DNA from: JACCVL01 sp963695375
GTDB lineage: Bacteria > Actinomycetota > Actinomycetes > Propionibacteriales > Nocardioidaceae
Assembly: GCA_963695375.1 (NCBI GenBank)
Contig: OY968767.1
Span: forward strand, 186,001 to 250,000
DNA length: 64,000 nt
Direction of reading: 5' to 3'
Position 1 is the stretch's first letter. The number at the start of each line of letters is the position of its first letter. The notes below the pieces were generated by a model that was not told where the DNA came from, made no database searches, and saw nothing but the letters and a program-made list of their open reading frames with translations. The translations under genes and the position numbers were made by a program. Below are positions 1-8,758 of this stretch, one piece after another.

Positions 1-28
1 TCAGATGGAGACCGACGATGCCGCACAT
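1..28 (-). CDS. Class-II glutamine amidotransferase, N-terminal 9 codons only (runs off window)
   Basis: Reading leftward from an ATG at 28-26 gives MCGIVGLHL before the window ends. Met-Cys-Gly-Ile-Val-Gly is the N-terminus of class-II (Ntn) glutamine amidotransferases, in which Cys2 becomes the nucleophile after Met removal. A GTG two codons upstream is unlikely as the start because Cys must be position 2. In the GlxB/MgsA branch the next residues resemble GLHL or GLFL, and that branch often accompanies glutamate-synthase-like subunits and a GlnT-type synthetase. Only nine residues are visible, so the subfamily is inference; the neighbouring soxBDAG-like genes make MgsA/GlxB attractive. Confidence 0.6.
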
Positions 29-199
29 GAACACCCTTCCCGTCGTCCGCGCGGACGAGTGGTCGCGTGGGGGAAGCCGAGCCGGGTCGCGCGCTCGCCT
101 CCATTGGCCCCATCGAGGGCCCATTGGTCAAGTGGATTGGACACCCCGCCCGGCCCGGTGTCAAGCGTTTCCGCGACGGCGGCGCGGCGCCTCCGACCC

Positions 200-919
200 T
201 CATCCGGGGTCGTTGACGAAGGACCTGAGCTGCTGCCGGGTGTGCTCGATGTGCTCGGCCATCAAGGCGGCGGCCCGGTCCCTGTCCCCGTCGCGGACCG
301 CCTCGTAGATCGCCTGGTGGTCCCGGAGCACCGGGCTGACCGGCTCGTCGTACGTCAAGAGGTCGTACGGGGTGAACAGCTCCAGTCGCGCCTCGCGGAT
401 CGCGGCGTCCAGCCGGCGGTTGCGTGCCGCGTGGCACAGCGCGTCGTGGAACTGGCCGTCCGCCTGCCGGAAGGCGGTGCGGGGCTCGCCGTCGGCGGAC
501 CGGGAGTTGCGCATCGCGCGCAGGGCCGCGCGCATCTCGGCCAGGTCGGCGCGACTGGCCCGCTCGGCCGCGAGGCTGGCGGCGCGGCTCTCCACCGCGA
601 TCCGGAAGTCGATCAGCTCGTCGAGCTCGCCGGCCATGCTGCGCAGGCGTCGCCGCCAGGCCTCCAGCGGGCGGGACAGCTCGGTCACGAAGGCGCCGCC
701 GGCCGCCCCGAGGCGCACCTCGAGGTAGCCACCCGCGACGAGCCGGCGGATCCCGCCCCGCACGCTGACCCGGCCGACCCCGAGCTGTTCGGCGAGGTCG
801 CGCTGGGTGGGCAGCCGGTCGCCGGGGCTGTAGCTCCCCGCGAGGATCAGCCGTTTGAGGTGTTCGGCCACCGCCTCTGAGGTGGGAACACCGGCCACTG
901 GGGACGCCACGTTCCTCAT
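200..919 (-). CDS. GntR-family regulator with FCD ligand domain (FadR subfamily)
   Basis: The N-terminal winged helix-turn-helix (about residues 12-75, containing SPGDRLPTQRDLAEQLGV) is followed by an all-helical FCD domain (about 95-225) with the metal-ligand pattern expected of this group (DGQFHDALCHAA, DHQAIYEAVRDGD). FCD regulators usually bind a small carboxylate and repress adjacent catabolic genes. I chose the ATG at 919 (MRNVASPVAG); an in-frame start 54 nt upstream would overlap the divergent gene. It is transcribed away from an XRE-cupin regulator and the soxBDAG-like operon and toward the amidotransferase gene, so either unit may be its target. No DNA-binding site was identified with confidence. 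Confidence 0.85.
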   Translation of the reverse strand: MRNVASPVAGVPTSEAVAEHLKRLILAGSYSPGDRLPTQRDLAEQLGVGRVSVRGGIRRLVAGGYLEVRLGAAGGAFVTELSRPLEAWRRRLRSMAGELDELIDFRIAVESRAASLAAERASRADLAEMRAALRAMRNSRSADGEPRTAFRQADGQFHDALCHAARNRRLDAAIREARLELFTPYDLLTYDEPVSPVLRDHQAIYEAVRDGDRDRAAALMAEHIEHTRQQLRSFVNDPG

Positions 920-957
920 GCTAGGGCGCCATACACTCCCGGCCAGGAGGTGCGCCG
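920..957. promoter_or_regulatory. 38-bp divergent promoter gap between two regulators
   Basis: Only 38 bp separate the GntR and XRE-cupin start codons, so the two promoters must overlap or lie inside the opposing genes. On the plus strand a TACACT box (932-937) and a strong AGGAGG ribosome site (945-950) precede the ATG at 958. No good -35 is visible. Mutual regulation by the two encoded proteins is an inference from this geometry. Confidence 0.4.
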
Positions 958-1599
958 ATGGCAGCGGAGCCACAGGATCGCCCGGAGCCGGCGGGGGTCG
1001 ACGCCGACGAGGCGGAGGGCGCGCTGCGGTCGGTTGTGGCGCAGCGGCTGCGGGAGTACCGCACCCACCTGGACTGGACGCTGAGCCAGCTGGCCGGACG
1101 CAGCGGCGTGTCGAAGGCGATGCTCTCGAAGATCGAGAACGCGCAGACGACGCCGACCCTCTCCACGCTGGCCCGCGTCGGCTCGGCGCTGTCGGTCCCG
1201 GTGACGGCGTTCTTCCGGGGGCTCGACGAGGAGCACGACCTCCTGCACGTGAAGGCCGGACAGGGGCTGGAGCTCCAGCACCGGGGCAGCAGAGCCGGTC
1301 AGCGCTACCAGCTGCTCGGCCGGATGCGCTTCCCGCACGACCGGCTGGAGCCCACGCTGGTGACGATCGAGTCCGACGCCGAGCAGTTCCCGCTCTACCA
1401 GCACGGCGGCAGCGAGTTCCTGTTCATGCTGACCGGGATCTTGGAGTACGGCTATGCCGGCCGGACCGTCCTGCTCGAGCCCGGCGACGCGCTGCAGTTC
1501 CTCGGCGAGGTGCCGCACGGGCCGGCGCGCGCGGTCGAGCTGCCGATTCAGATGCTGTCGCTGCGCGTGGTCACCCCGGGAACCGCCAGCACCCTGTAG
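958..1599 (+). CDS. XRE-family regulator with C-terminal cupin domain
   Basis: The 213-aa protein has a Cro/CI-type HTH at about residues 25-80 (LSQLAGRSGVSKAMLSKIEN) and a single cupin fold at about 140-200 (LYQHGGSEFLFMLTG, VLLEPGDALQFLGEVPHGP). This domain pair is typical of small-molecule-responsive repressors of amine and amino-acid catabolism (PuuR-like). The start is supported by an AGGAGG site 8 nt upstream. It is the first plus-strand gene, 90 nt before soxB, and is probably the local regulator of the soxBDAG-like operon. The ligand is unknown. Confidence 0.85.
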   Translation: MAAEPQDRPEPAGVDADEAEGALRSVVAQRLREYRTHLDWTLSQLAGRSGVSKAMLSKIENAQTTPTLSTLARVGSALSVPVTAFFRGLDEEHDLLHVKAGQGLELQHRGSRAGQRYQLLGRMRFPHDRLEPTLVTIESDAEQFPLYQHGGSEFLFMLTGILEYGYAGRTVLLEPGDALQFLGEVPHGPARAVELPIQMLSLRVVTPGTASTL

Positions 1600-1689
1600 A
1601 AAGGTCCCCGTCCCCATCCACTGGGGATGGACGGGGTCTACTACCGACCGTATGCTCCGACGCACCATGCCCGCAGCAGGGAGCCGCAG

Positions 1690-2997
1690 ATGACCCGACG
1701 GCAGCCGCGCCCGGAACCGGGTGCTGCCGACAAGCCCTCCGCCCGCGTATCCGGATACTCCGCCGCCGCCCTGGTCCGGCAGGGCCTGCGGCGGGCACCG
1801 GACTGGAAGCCCGCCTGGCGATCCCACGACCTGGCCGACAGCTATGACGTCGTCATCGTCGGGGGCGGCATCCACGGACTGGCCACCGCCTACTACCTGG
1901 CGTCCCGGCACGGGATCACGAACGTGGCGGTGCTGGACATGGGCTACCTCGGCGGCGGCGGCTCGGGCCGGAACACCGCGATCGCCCGGTCCAACTACCT
2001 CACCCCGGAGGGGGTGGCCTTCTACGACCGGTCGGTCAAGCTCTACGAGCGGCTCTCCGCGGAGCTGAACTTCAACATCATGTTCTCCCAGCGGGGGCAC
2101 CTGACCCTCGCGCACAGCGACGCCTCGCTGCGCACCATGCGGTGGCGCGCCGAGGTCAACAAGCTGCAGGGCATCGACTCCGAGGTCATCAGCCCCGACG
2201 AGATCAAGAAGATGGCGCCGGCTCTCGACGTCTCGGACGAGCCGCGCTATCCGATCCTGGGCGCGTTGCACCACCCGCCGGGCGGCATCATCCGGCACGA
2301 CGCGGTGGTCTGGGGCTACGCCCGCGCCGCCGACCTGTACGGCGTGCACCTGCACCAGCGCACCGAGGTGCAGGGCATCGACACCGAGCACGGCCGGGTC
2401 ACCGGCGTCCGCACCTCGCGCGGCCGGATCGCCACCGGCACGGTGGTGAACTGCACGGCCGGCTGGTCCTCGCTGATCAACGACATGGTCGGCGTGCGGA
2501 CGCCGATCGTCACCTATCCGCTGCAGGCCGCGGTCACCGAGCCGGTCAAGCCGTTCCTCGACCCGGTGGTCGTGTCCGGCACGCTGCACGTCTACGTCAG
2601 CCAGACCGCGCGTGGCGAGCTGGTCTTCGGCGCCAGCGTGGACCCGTTCGCGCAGTACTCCATGCGCGGATCGCTCGACTTCATCGAGAGCCTGGCCGGA
2701 CACGTCCTGGAGCTGATGCCCGGCCTGTCGAAGATGCGGCTGCTGCGGCAGTGGGCCGGCCTGTGCGACATGACCCCCGACTACAGCCCGATCATGGGCC
2801 CGACCGAGGTCGACGGCTTCCACGTCGACATCGGCTGGGGGACGTACGGGTTCAAGGCCGGCCCGGTGGCCGGCGAGCAGATGGCGCTGCTCATCAACGA
2901 CGGCAAGCCGCCGGGGCTCATCGAGCCGTTCGGTGTGGACCGGTTCCTCGCCGGCGAGCTGGTCGGCGAAAAGGGAGCAGCCTCCGTTGGCCACTGA
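1690..2997 (+). CDS. soxB: Sarcosine oxidase / N-methylglutamate dehydrogenase beta subunit (SoxB-like)
   Basis: This is the FAD/FMN-binding beta subunit of the heterotetrameric N-methyl amino acid oxidase family. A dinucleotide fold (DVVIVGGGIHGLATAYYL, about residues 53-70) is followed by conserved SoxB blocks, including RHDAV, whose His corresponds to the covalent FMN attachment site, and a C-terminal WGTYGFKAGPVAGE block. Starting at ATG 1690 gives 435 aa; SoxB proteins are usually about 400, so the true start may be a little later. The sequence is collinear with SoxB to its end (KGAASVGH), with no frameshift seen. The homologous MgdA of the N-methylglutamate pathway cannot be excluded. 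It is followed by soxD after 33 nt. Confidence 0.85.
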   Translation: MTRRQPRPEPGAADKPSARVSGYSAAALVRQGLRRAPDWKPAWRSHDLADSYDVVIVGGGIHGLATAYYLASRHGITNVAVLDMGYLGGGGSGRNTAIARSNYLTPEGVAFYDRSVKLYERLSAELNFNIMFSQRGHLTLAHSDASLRTMRWRAEVNKLQGIDSEVISPDEIKKMAPALDVSDEPRYPILGALHHPPGGIIRHDAVVWGYARAADLYGVHLHQRTEVQGIDTEHGRVTGVRTSRGRIATGTVVNCTAGWSSLINDMVGVRTPIVTYPLQAAVTEPVKPFLDPVVVSGTLHVYVSQTARGELVFGASVDPFAQYSMRGSLDFIESLAGHVLELMPGLSKMRLLRQWAGLCDMTPDYSPIMGPTEVDGFHVDIGWGTYGFKAGPVAGEQMALLINDGKPPGLIEPFGVDRFLAGELVGEKGAASVGH

Positions 2998-3030
2998 CCA
3001 CGTCCGTCCCCTCCTCCGAGGAGCCCGCCC

Positions 3031-3306
3031 GTGATGGTCCTGCAGTGCCCGTGGTGCGGGCCGCGCAACGTCAGCGAGTTCCACTCCCTCGGCGAGATCG
3101 TCGAACGACCCGACCCGGGCACCGCCCACCGCTCGGAGTGGCGCAGCTATCTCTACCTGCGCCGCAACCCGGCCGGCCGCGTGCACGAGCGTTGGCTGCA
3201 CCGGGCCGGCTGTCGCCGCTTCTTCGACGCCGAGCGGGACACCCGCGACAACACCGTCCTCGCCACCTGGCGGCTGGGGCAGGAGCCGAAGGGGGCCGAG
3301 TCGTGA
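3031..3306 (+). CDS. soxD: Sarcosine oxidase / N-methylglutamate dehydrogenase delta subunit (SoxD-like)
   Basis: This approximately 90-aa subunit has the SoxD zinc-ligand pattern CPWCG near the N-terminus and an H-x3-C pair in RWLHRAGCRRFF, separated by the SEW(R)xYLYLRxNPxG block typical of the family. The reading frame opens with GTG-ATG; the ATG at 3034 is preceded by GAGGAG and is equally plausible. The stop codon overlaps a GTG that could start soxA (GTGA overlap), as expected in a tightly coupled operon. It acts structurally in the cytoplasmic BDAG complex. Confidence 0.85.
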   Translation: MMVLQCPWCGPRNVSEFHSLGEIVERPDPGTAHRSEWRSYLYLRRNPAGRVHERWLHRAGCRRFFDAERDTRDNTVLATWRLGQEPKGAES

Positions 3307-3342
3307 GCTCGTCGTCGGGTCAGGAGTGGCGGCTGTCCGCCG

Positions 3343-6169
3343 GTGCCCGGGGAGGTCATCGCGCGTGACGAGCCGGTCCTCTTCACGTTCAACGGCACCG
3401 CGTACCGCGGCTACCGGGGCGACACCATCGCCTCCGCCCTCGCGGCGTCCGGGGTGAAGGTCGTCAACCGCAGCTTCAAGTACCACCGGCCACGCGGCCT
3501 GATGACCGCCGGCTGGCTGGACCCGAACCTGATGGTGCAGGTCGACGACGAGCCGAACGTCCGCGGCGGTCACCGGCTGGTCGCGAACGGGATGGACGTC
3601 CGCAGCCAGGACGCCTGGCCGTCGCTGCGGTTCGACGTCAAGGCGGCCAACGGCTTGGTCGGCCGGTTTCTGGCGCCCGGCTTCTACTACAAGACGTTCA
3701 TCAAGCCGCAGCGGCTGTGGCCGGCCTACGAGACGGTCCTCAAGCGGTTCGTCCACGCCGGTGCCGTGGACACCGCGACGCCGCACCGCCAGCTGGACAA
3801 GACCTACGCCCACCCCGACGTGCTGGTGGCGGGCGGCGGCCCGGCCGGCATCCAGGCGGCGCTGGCCGCCGCCGAGGCCGGCGCCCGGGTGCTGCTGGTC
3901 GAGGAGGAGCCGGCGCTGGGCGGGCACTGGCGGTGGAGCGGCGGGACCTTCCGCGACCGGCTGGAGGAGCTGCGCCGGCTGGTCGGGGAGGCGCCCACCC
4001 TGGAGGTGCTCACCGACGCCGTCGTGATCGGCCGCTACGACGACAACTGGCTCGGTGTCATCGCCCGCCGCCCGGACGGCTCCGAGCGGCTGGTCAAGGT
4101 GCGCGCCAAGACGCTGGTGGTCGCCCCCGGTCTGGTGGAGCGGCCGTACGTCTTCGCGGGCAACGACCTGCCCGGCGTGGTCCTCGGCACCGCCGTCCGC
4201 CGGCTCGTCAACCTGTACGCCGTGCGCCCCGGCGAGCGCGCCGTGGTCTTCACCGCCAACGCGCACGGGGACGCCTGCCTCGACGACCTGGCGCTGAGCG
4301 GGGTCGAGGTGGCCGCCGTGGTCGACGGCCGCCGGGGCGAGCACGTGGTGCGGGCCAACGGGCGCGGCGGCCGGCTGGCGTCGGTCGAGCTCTCCGACGG
4401 CCGGACCGTGCCGGCCGACCTGCTGGTGGTCTCGACCGGCTGGACCGCCCCCACCTCGCTGGTGAACATGGCCGGGGATCGGCCGGTCTACGACCCGGTC
4501 GCGGCCCGCTTCTTCCCCGACCGGCTCCCCGACGACGTCCTCGTCACCGGCGGACTCGCCGGCGACGGGTCGCCCGACGAGCTGCTGGCGCATGCCAGGG
4601 CCACCGGGCGGGAGGCTGCCCGGCGCGGTCTCGACCTGGCCCGGGCCTGGGCGGCCGGGATGCCGACCCGGGGCGAGGACGCCCCGCCGCTCCCGCCCGA
4701 GACCGAGCCGGTCGAGGTGCCGAGCCTGCCCCGGGATCCGCACCCGGAGCTGTTCCGATCCAGCACGCACGGCTTCGTCGACTTCTCCGAGGACGTGTCG
4801 AGCAAGGACCTGTTCACCGCGGTCGCGGAGGGCTACGACTCCGCGGAGCTGGCCAAGCGGTACACCACGGCCACCATGGGCCCGCTGCAGGGCAAGCTGG
4901 AGACGATCAACGCCGTCGCTGCCATCGCGGAGGCCAACGACGCCTCGATCCAGGACACCGGCACCACGGTCTGGCGGCCGCCGTACTCCCCCACGACCCT
5001 CGGGGCGCTGGCGGGCCGCACCCTCGAGCCCACCCGGTACTCCCCCATGCACGACTGGCACGTCGCGCACGGCGCGCGACCGCTGGTGGCCGGCGCGTGG
5101 ATCCGGCCCGACCACTACGGCGATCCGGCGGACGAGGTCCGGGCCGTGCGCGAGGCGGTCGGCATCATCGACGTCACCCCGATCGGGAAGCTGGACCTGC
5201 GCGGGCCGGACGTGCCGAAGCTGCTCGAGCTGCTCTACGTCAACAAGTGGCAGAAGCTCGGCGTGGGCCGCGTCCGCTACGGCGTGATGTGCACCGAGGA
5301 CGGCGTCGTCTTCGACGACGGGGTCACCGGCCACCTCGGGCCGGACCACTACCTGATGTCCACGACGTCGGGCGGTGCGGCCGCGGTCTGGGAGTGGGCG
5401 GAGAACTGGCTCCAGACCGCGCACCCGGACTGGCAGGTGCACTGCGTCCCGGTGACCACGTCGTACGCGAGCATCAACTGCGCCGGGCCGCGGTCCCGCG
5501 AGCTGCTCTCCCGGCTCACCGACCTCGACCTGGACCCCGAGGCGTTCGGCTACATGAACGTCCGGACCGGGACGGTGGCCGGCGTCGCCGACGTCGTGGT
5601 GTGGCGGATCGGCTTCACCGGGGAGCTCAGCTACGAGCTGCACGTGCCGGCGAGCCACGGCCGGCACGTGTGGGACGCGCTGCTGAGGGCCGGCGCCGAC
5701 CTCGGCATCCGCGCGTTCGGGGTCGAGGCACAGCGCATCCTGCGGCTCGAGAAGGGCCACCTGATCGTGGGGCAGGACACCGACGGCCTCACCCAGGCGT
5801 TCAGCGCGGGCCTCGACTGGGCGGTCAAGCTCGACAAGCCCGACTTCGTCGGTGGCCCCGAGCTGCGCTGGCAGCGAGACGACGGTCCGCAGACCCAGCT
5901 GGTCGCGCTGCAGCCGGTCCTGGCCGACGTGGTTCCGCCCGAGGCCAGCCAGATCGTGAGCGCCAGGAGCGAGATCCTGGGCCGGGTCACCTCGTCCCGG
6001 TTCTCCCCCACGCTGGGCCGCGGCGTCTGCCTGGCCCAGCTCCGGACCGACCAGGCGGTGCCCGACAGCTGTGGTCCGGGTGCTGCAGCCGGACGGGCGG
6101 ATCGTGGAGGCCCGGGTCTGCGCCGAGCTGTCCCACGTCGACCCCGAAGGAGCTCGTGCCCGTGCCTGA
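3343..6169 (+). CDS. soxA: Sarcosine oxidase / N-methylglutamate dehydrogenase alpha subunit (SoxA-like), frameshifted near the 3' end
   Basis: Domains run in order: a 2Fe-2S-like N-terminal fold (FNGTAYRGYRGDTIASALAASG), an NAD-binding Rossmann region (VLVAGGGPAGIQAALAAAEAG, about residue 165), an FAD/NAD oxidoreductase core, and a C-terminal GCV-T/folate-binding domain from about residue 560. The open frame continues to 6195, but after VCLAQLRTDQAVPDS homology moves to the +1 frame, which reads VVRVLQPDGRIVEARV and stops at 6167-6169. One extra base near 6070 would explain this. The N-terminus may also be shifted: a GTG at 3303 overlapping the soxD stop reads SSSSGQEWRLSAG, then needs one base fewer near 3340 to join this frame. 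The enzyme oxidatively demethylates N-methyl amino acids. The same architecture occurs in MgdC. Confidence 0.8.
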
Positions 6170-6804
6170 GCACCCCATCGCCCGCAGTGCGCTGATCGAG
6201 CCCGGCGCCGCCACCCGGGTCGCCGACGGCTGGGAGGTGGCTGCCGAGACCGCCGACGGCGACGTGACGGTGGCCGACCTCAGCGCCGTCGCCAAGGTCC
6301 TGGTGAAGGCACCCGCGACGGCCGCGGTGGAGGCAGGCACTCGGCGCCCGGTTCGGCCGCGCCGCCTGGGTCGGCGACGTCCTGGTCACCGGCTCCGCGC
6401 CGGACGAGTGGCTGCTGCTGGCGCCGGTGGGCTCGGCCGACGAGTCGGTGCAGCGCTACCGGTCACTGCTCGCGGACGCCACCAGCGACCTGACCACGGT
6501 GATGGATCTGACCCACGGCCGGGCGCTGATGCGAGTCGACGGAGTGGCCGCGCTGGACCTGCTGCGGCGGGTCACCGCCGTCGACCTCGACGACCGGTTC
6601 GTGCCGCAGGGCGCCGCGCTGCGCACCAGCCTGGCCCGGGTGGTCACCGATGTGGTCCGCGACGACGTCGCGGGGCGCCCGTCGTACCTGCTGCACTGCG
6701 AGCGGTCCAGCGGCCGCTACCTCGTGCAGTCGATGCTGGCCGCCGGCGCCGACTTCGGGGCGCAGCTGGTCGCCGGCGCACCGCCCTGGCCGGACCACCC
6801 GTAG
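6162..6804 (+). pseudogene. soxG: Sarcosine oxidase / N-methylglutamate dehydrogenase gamma subunit (SoxG-like), frameshifted
   Basis: A GTG at 6162, overlapping the restored soxA stop by 8 nt, starts PEHPIARSALIEPGAA and continues to about AVEA. The frame then breaks. From about 6336 the next frame (+1) reads ALGARFGRAAWVGDVLVTG and continues as a good SoxG sequence to a stop at 6804 (RALMRVDGVAALDLLRR, GRYLVQSMLAAG). Removing one G near 6335 restores a 213-residue protein, normal for SoxG. Either the operon is inactivated or the assembly has an indel here. The pattern matches the shift seen in soxA. Confidence 0.7.
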
Positions 6805-6817
6805 GGGCGGGGCGACC

Positions 6818-7120
6818 ATGACCTTCGCCAACGTGGGCACGCTCGGTGCCGTCCCGGGCAGGCGCGATGAGCTGGTCGCGCACCTCACCGCACACAACGC
6901 TGCCCTGCAACAGGCGGGGTGCCTCGCCTACGAGGTGGGGGTGAGCGACGACGAGCCGGACACGGTGTTCGTCGTGGAGCTCTGGGAGAGCGCGGCGGCG
7001 CACCAGGCGTCGCTCGCGCTGCCCGAGGTCCAGGCGGTGATCGCGGCGGCCCGGCCGCTGCTGTCCGGCACTTTCGGTGGGTTCCGGTTCGAGGTGGTCG
7101 GGTCCCCCATCCGGGACTGA
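6818..7120 (+). CDS. Antibiotic biosynthesis monooxygenase (ABM)-like small protein
   Basis: This 100-aa protein begins TFANVGTLGAVPGRRDELVAHL and contains YEVGVSDDEPDTVFVVELWESAAAHQAS, the dimeric alpha/beta-barrel pattern of the ABM family (YgiN/HmoB type). Such proteins act on quinones or polyketides, or detoxify reactive products. It starts 13 nt after soxG with a GGGGCGGGG ribosome site, so it probably belongs to the sox transcript. Its substrate is unknown. It is one of five small alpha/beta-barrel proteins between 6.8 and 17 kb. Confidence 0.75.
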   Translation: MTFANVGTLGAVPGRRDELVAHLTAHNAALQQAGCLAYEVGVSDDEPDTVFVVELWESAAAHQASLALPEVQAVIAAARPLLSGTFGGFRFEVVGSPIRD

Positions 7121-7168
7121 TCGGCTGATGGAACACATCCGACTGTTTCCGATCGCTACCCGGTCGCC

Positions 7169-8377
7169 TCAGCGCGCTTTCCCGTAGGCCACGTCGAGTG
7201 AGGCGTCGAGGTCGGCGATGAGGTCCTGCTGGGCCTCCAGTCCGATGGCGAGTCGGACAAGGCCGTGGTCGCGGAACGGCTGCGCGAACGCGGAGGCGGG
7301 GCCTTCGGGGTACTCCTCGTAGGCGACGAGGGTCTCGTCGTGCCCGAGCGAGACTGCGGAGGTGATGACACGCAGGTCGTTGACGAACCGGAGCCGGTCC
7401 TGGTGAGTGCCGCCGATGGCGAAGGACACGACGCCACCGAAACCACCGGCCAGTTGCGCAACGGCGGTCTCGTGCTGGTCGTGGCCCGGCAGTCCGGGGT
7501 AGGACACGTGGACCACGCGGGGGTCGGCGTCGAGGAACTCTGCGACCGCTTGGGCGGTCTCGCACTGCCGCGCCAAGCGCAGAGGCAGGGTGGTCGAACC
7601 GCGCATGATGAGCCAGGCGTTGAAGGGCGAGATGGCGCCGCCAGCGTGCCACATCGCGCCAGTGCGGATCTCCTCAATGAGCTCGCGGTTCCCGATGACG
7701 ACGCCACCCATGGCATCGCCGTGTCCGTTGTAGTACTTGGTCAGGGAGTGGATGACGAGGTCTGCGCCGCGGTCGAGGGGCCGCATCATCGGTGGCGGGG
7801 TAAAAGTGGAGTCGATGGTCAGCAGTGCTCCGGCGTCGTGGGTGATCTGCGCTAGTGCGGGGATGTCGGCGACGCGGAGGTCAGGGTTGGCGATGACCTC
7901 GGTGTGGACGACCCGGGTGTTGGGGCGTACGGCGGCGCGTACGGCGTCAAGGTCCGTGATGTCGACGAAGTCGACCTCGATGTCGAGCTTCTTGGGGAAG
8001 ACGTTGGTGAATAGTCCGGCGACGCGCATGTAGACGACGTTGGACACGATGGCGTGGTCACCGGGGTCGAGGATGGTGAAGAACGCAGCATGCAGGGCGG
8101 CCATGCCGGTGCCGAACACGGCAGCTGCTTCGCCGTGGTCGAGCTTGGCGAGCTTCTCCTCGAGGCCGCGCTGGTTGGCGCCGTGCTCGCGCGTGTAGAC
8201 GAGACCTTGGTAGCCGGGGTCGTCGACGTCGCTGGGGTCGTCCGGGAGTCGATAGGAATTGGCCATCACGATGGGGGTGCGGATGGCGCCTGTGGTTCCA
8301 TCGGCGTGGTTGCCGCCGTGCACCGACCATGAGTCGCCGGTGAGGGTGTCGAAGTCGTGCTTGTCGGGGCGGGTCAT
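7169..8377 (-). CDS. PLP-dependent trans-sulfuration enzyme (methionine gamma-lyase / cystathionine gamma-lyase family)
   Basis: The 402-aa protein is a full-length Cys/Met-metabolism PLP enzyme: YTREHGANQRGLEEKLAKL near residue 61, FGTGMAA at about 89, an Asp in LLTIDSTF (about D189) and the Schiff-base Lys in SLTKYYNGHGD (about K214). The family includes methionine gamma-lyase, cystathionine gamma-lyase and O-acetylhomoserine sulfhydrylase, and residues alone do not settle which one this is. It is the last gene of a minus-strand set with an ABM-like protein, a B3/4-domain remnant and an XRE-cupin regulator. Codon use looks less GC-biased than in neighbours, suggesting acquisition. Confidence 0.85.
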   Translation of the reverse strand: MTRPDKHDFDTLTGDSWSVHGGNHADGTTGAIRTPIVMANSYRLPDDPSDVDDPGYQGLVYTREHGANQRGLEEKLAKLDHGEAAAVFGTGMAALHAAFFTILDPGDHAIVSNVVYMRVAGLFTNVFPKKLDIEVDFVDITDLDAVRAAVRPNTRVVHTEVIANPDLRVADIPALAQITHDAGALLTIDSTFTPPPMMRPLDRGADLVIHSLTKYYNGHGDAMGGVVIGNRELIEEIRTGAMWHAGGAISPFNAWLIMRGSTTLPLRLARQCETAQAVAEFLDADPRVVHVSYPGLPGHDQHETAVAQLAGGFGGVVSFAIGGTHQDRLRFVNDLRVITSAVSLGHDETLVAYEEYPEGPASAFAQPFRDHGLVRLAIGLEAQQDLIADLDASLDVAYGKAR

Positions 8378-8404
8378 GACGAATCCTCGCTCCTCGCGGT
8401 CCGG

Positions 8405-8758
8405 TCAGGGGGTTTGGTCTGCGGCCTGGCCTGCAGGGTGGTGGGCACCGGCCTCCGCAGGAAGACGACCGTCGCCGTAGGTGGCGCGGACATCGGAGAC
8501 GACGATGCGGTAGCCGTCGTACCAGCGCGCGACCTGTCCCTTGGCCTCACGGTGCTGAGCGAAACGGCCTAGCTGGGCGACGGACGCGCGGTCGGCGAAG
8601 TAGTAGATCGCGTTGACGACATCACCCTCGGGCGAGAGCCAGTTCTCGACGTGGTCGAAGCCGGGCAGGCTGCGGGCGTAGTCGTCGATCTCGGTGTCGA
8701 GACGGTAGAAGTCGTCGTCGTAGGTGCCGGGCTTGAAGATGAACTGGCAGCAGATCAC
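8405..8758 (-). CDS. Small ABM-like (dimeric alpha/beta barrel) protein, function unknown
   Basis: Starting at a GTG at 8758 the 117-aa product reads VICCQFIFKPGTYDDDFYRL, then PGFDHVENWLSPEGDVVNAIYYF and ASVAQLGRFAQHREAKGQVARWYDGYRIVV. The alternation of strands and an H-x-E/W pattern fits ABM-type proteins that bind small hydrophobic substrates or haem. The annotated frame can be extended 35 codons upstream, but that portion overlaps the B3/4 remnant and has no family resemblance. It sits 27 nt upstream of the PLP enzyme and is likely co-transcribed. The C-terminal tail after DVRATYGDGR is low complexity. Confidence 0.65.
   Translation of the reverse strand: MICCQFIFKPGTYDDDFYRLDTEIDDYARSLPGFDHVENWLSPEGDVVNAIYYFADRASVAQLGRFAQHREAKGQVARWYDGYRIVVSDVRATYGDGRLPAEAGAHHPAGQAADQTP

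Noticed and set aside
60..160. Three ATTGG motifs upstream of the amidotransferase as an operator
   Set aside because: Spacing and orientation are irregular and no symmetry was found.
916..5760. 1614-codon open frame on the minus strand opposite the sox operon
   Set aside because: It is a GC-driven shadow of soxB-soxA codons with no domain and His/Arg/Val-rich composition.
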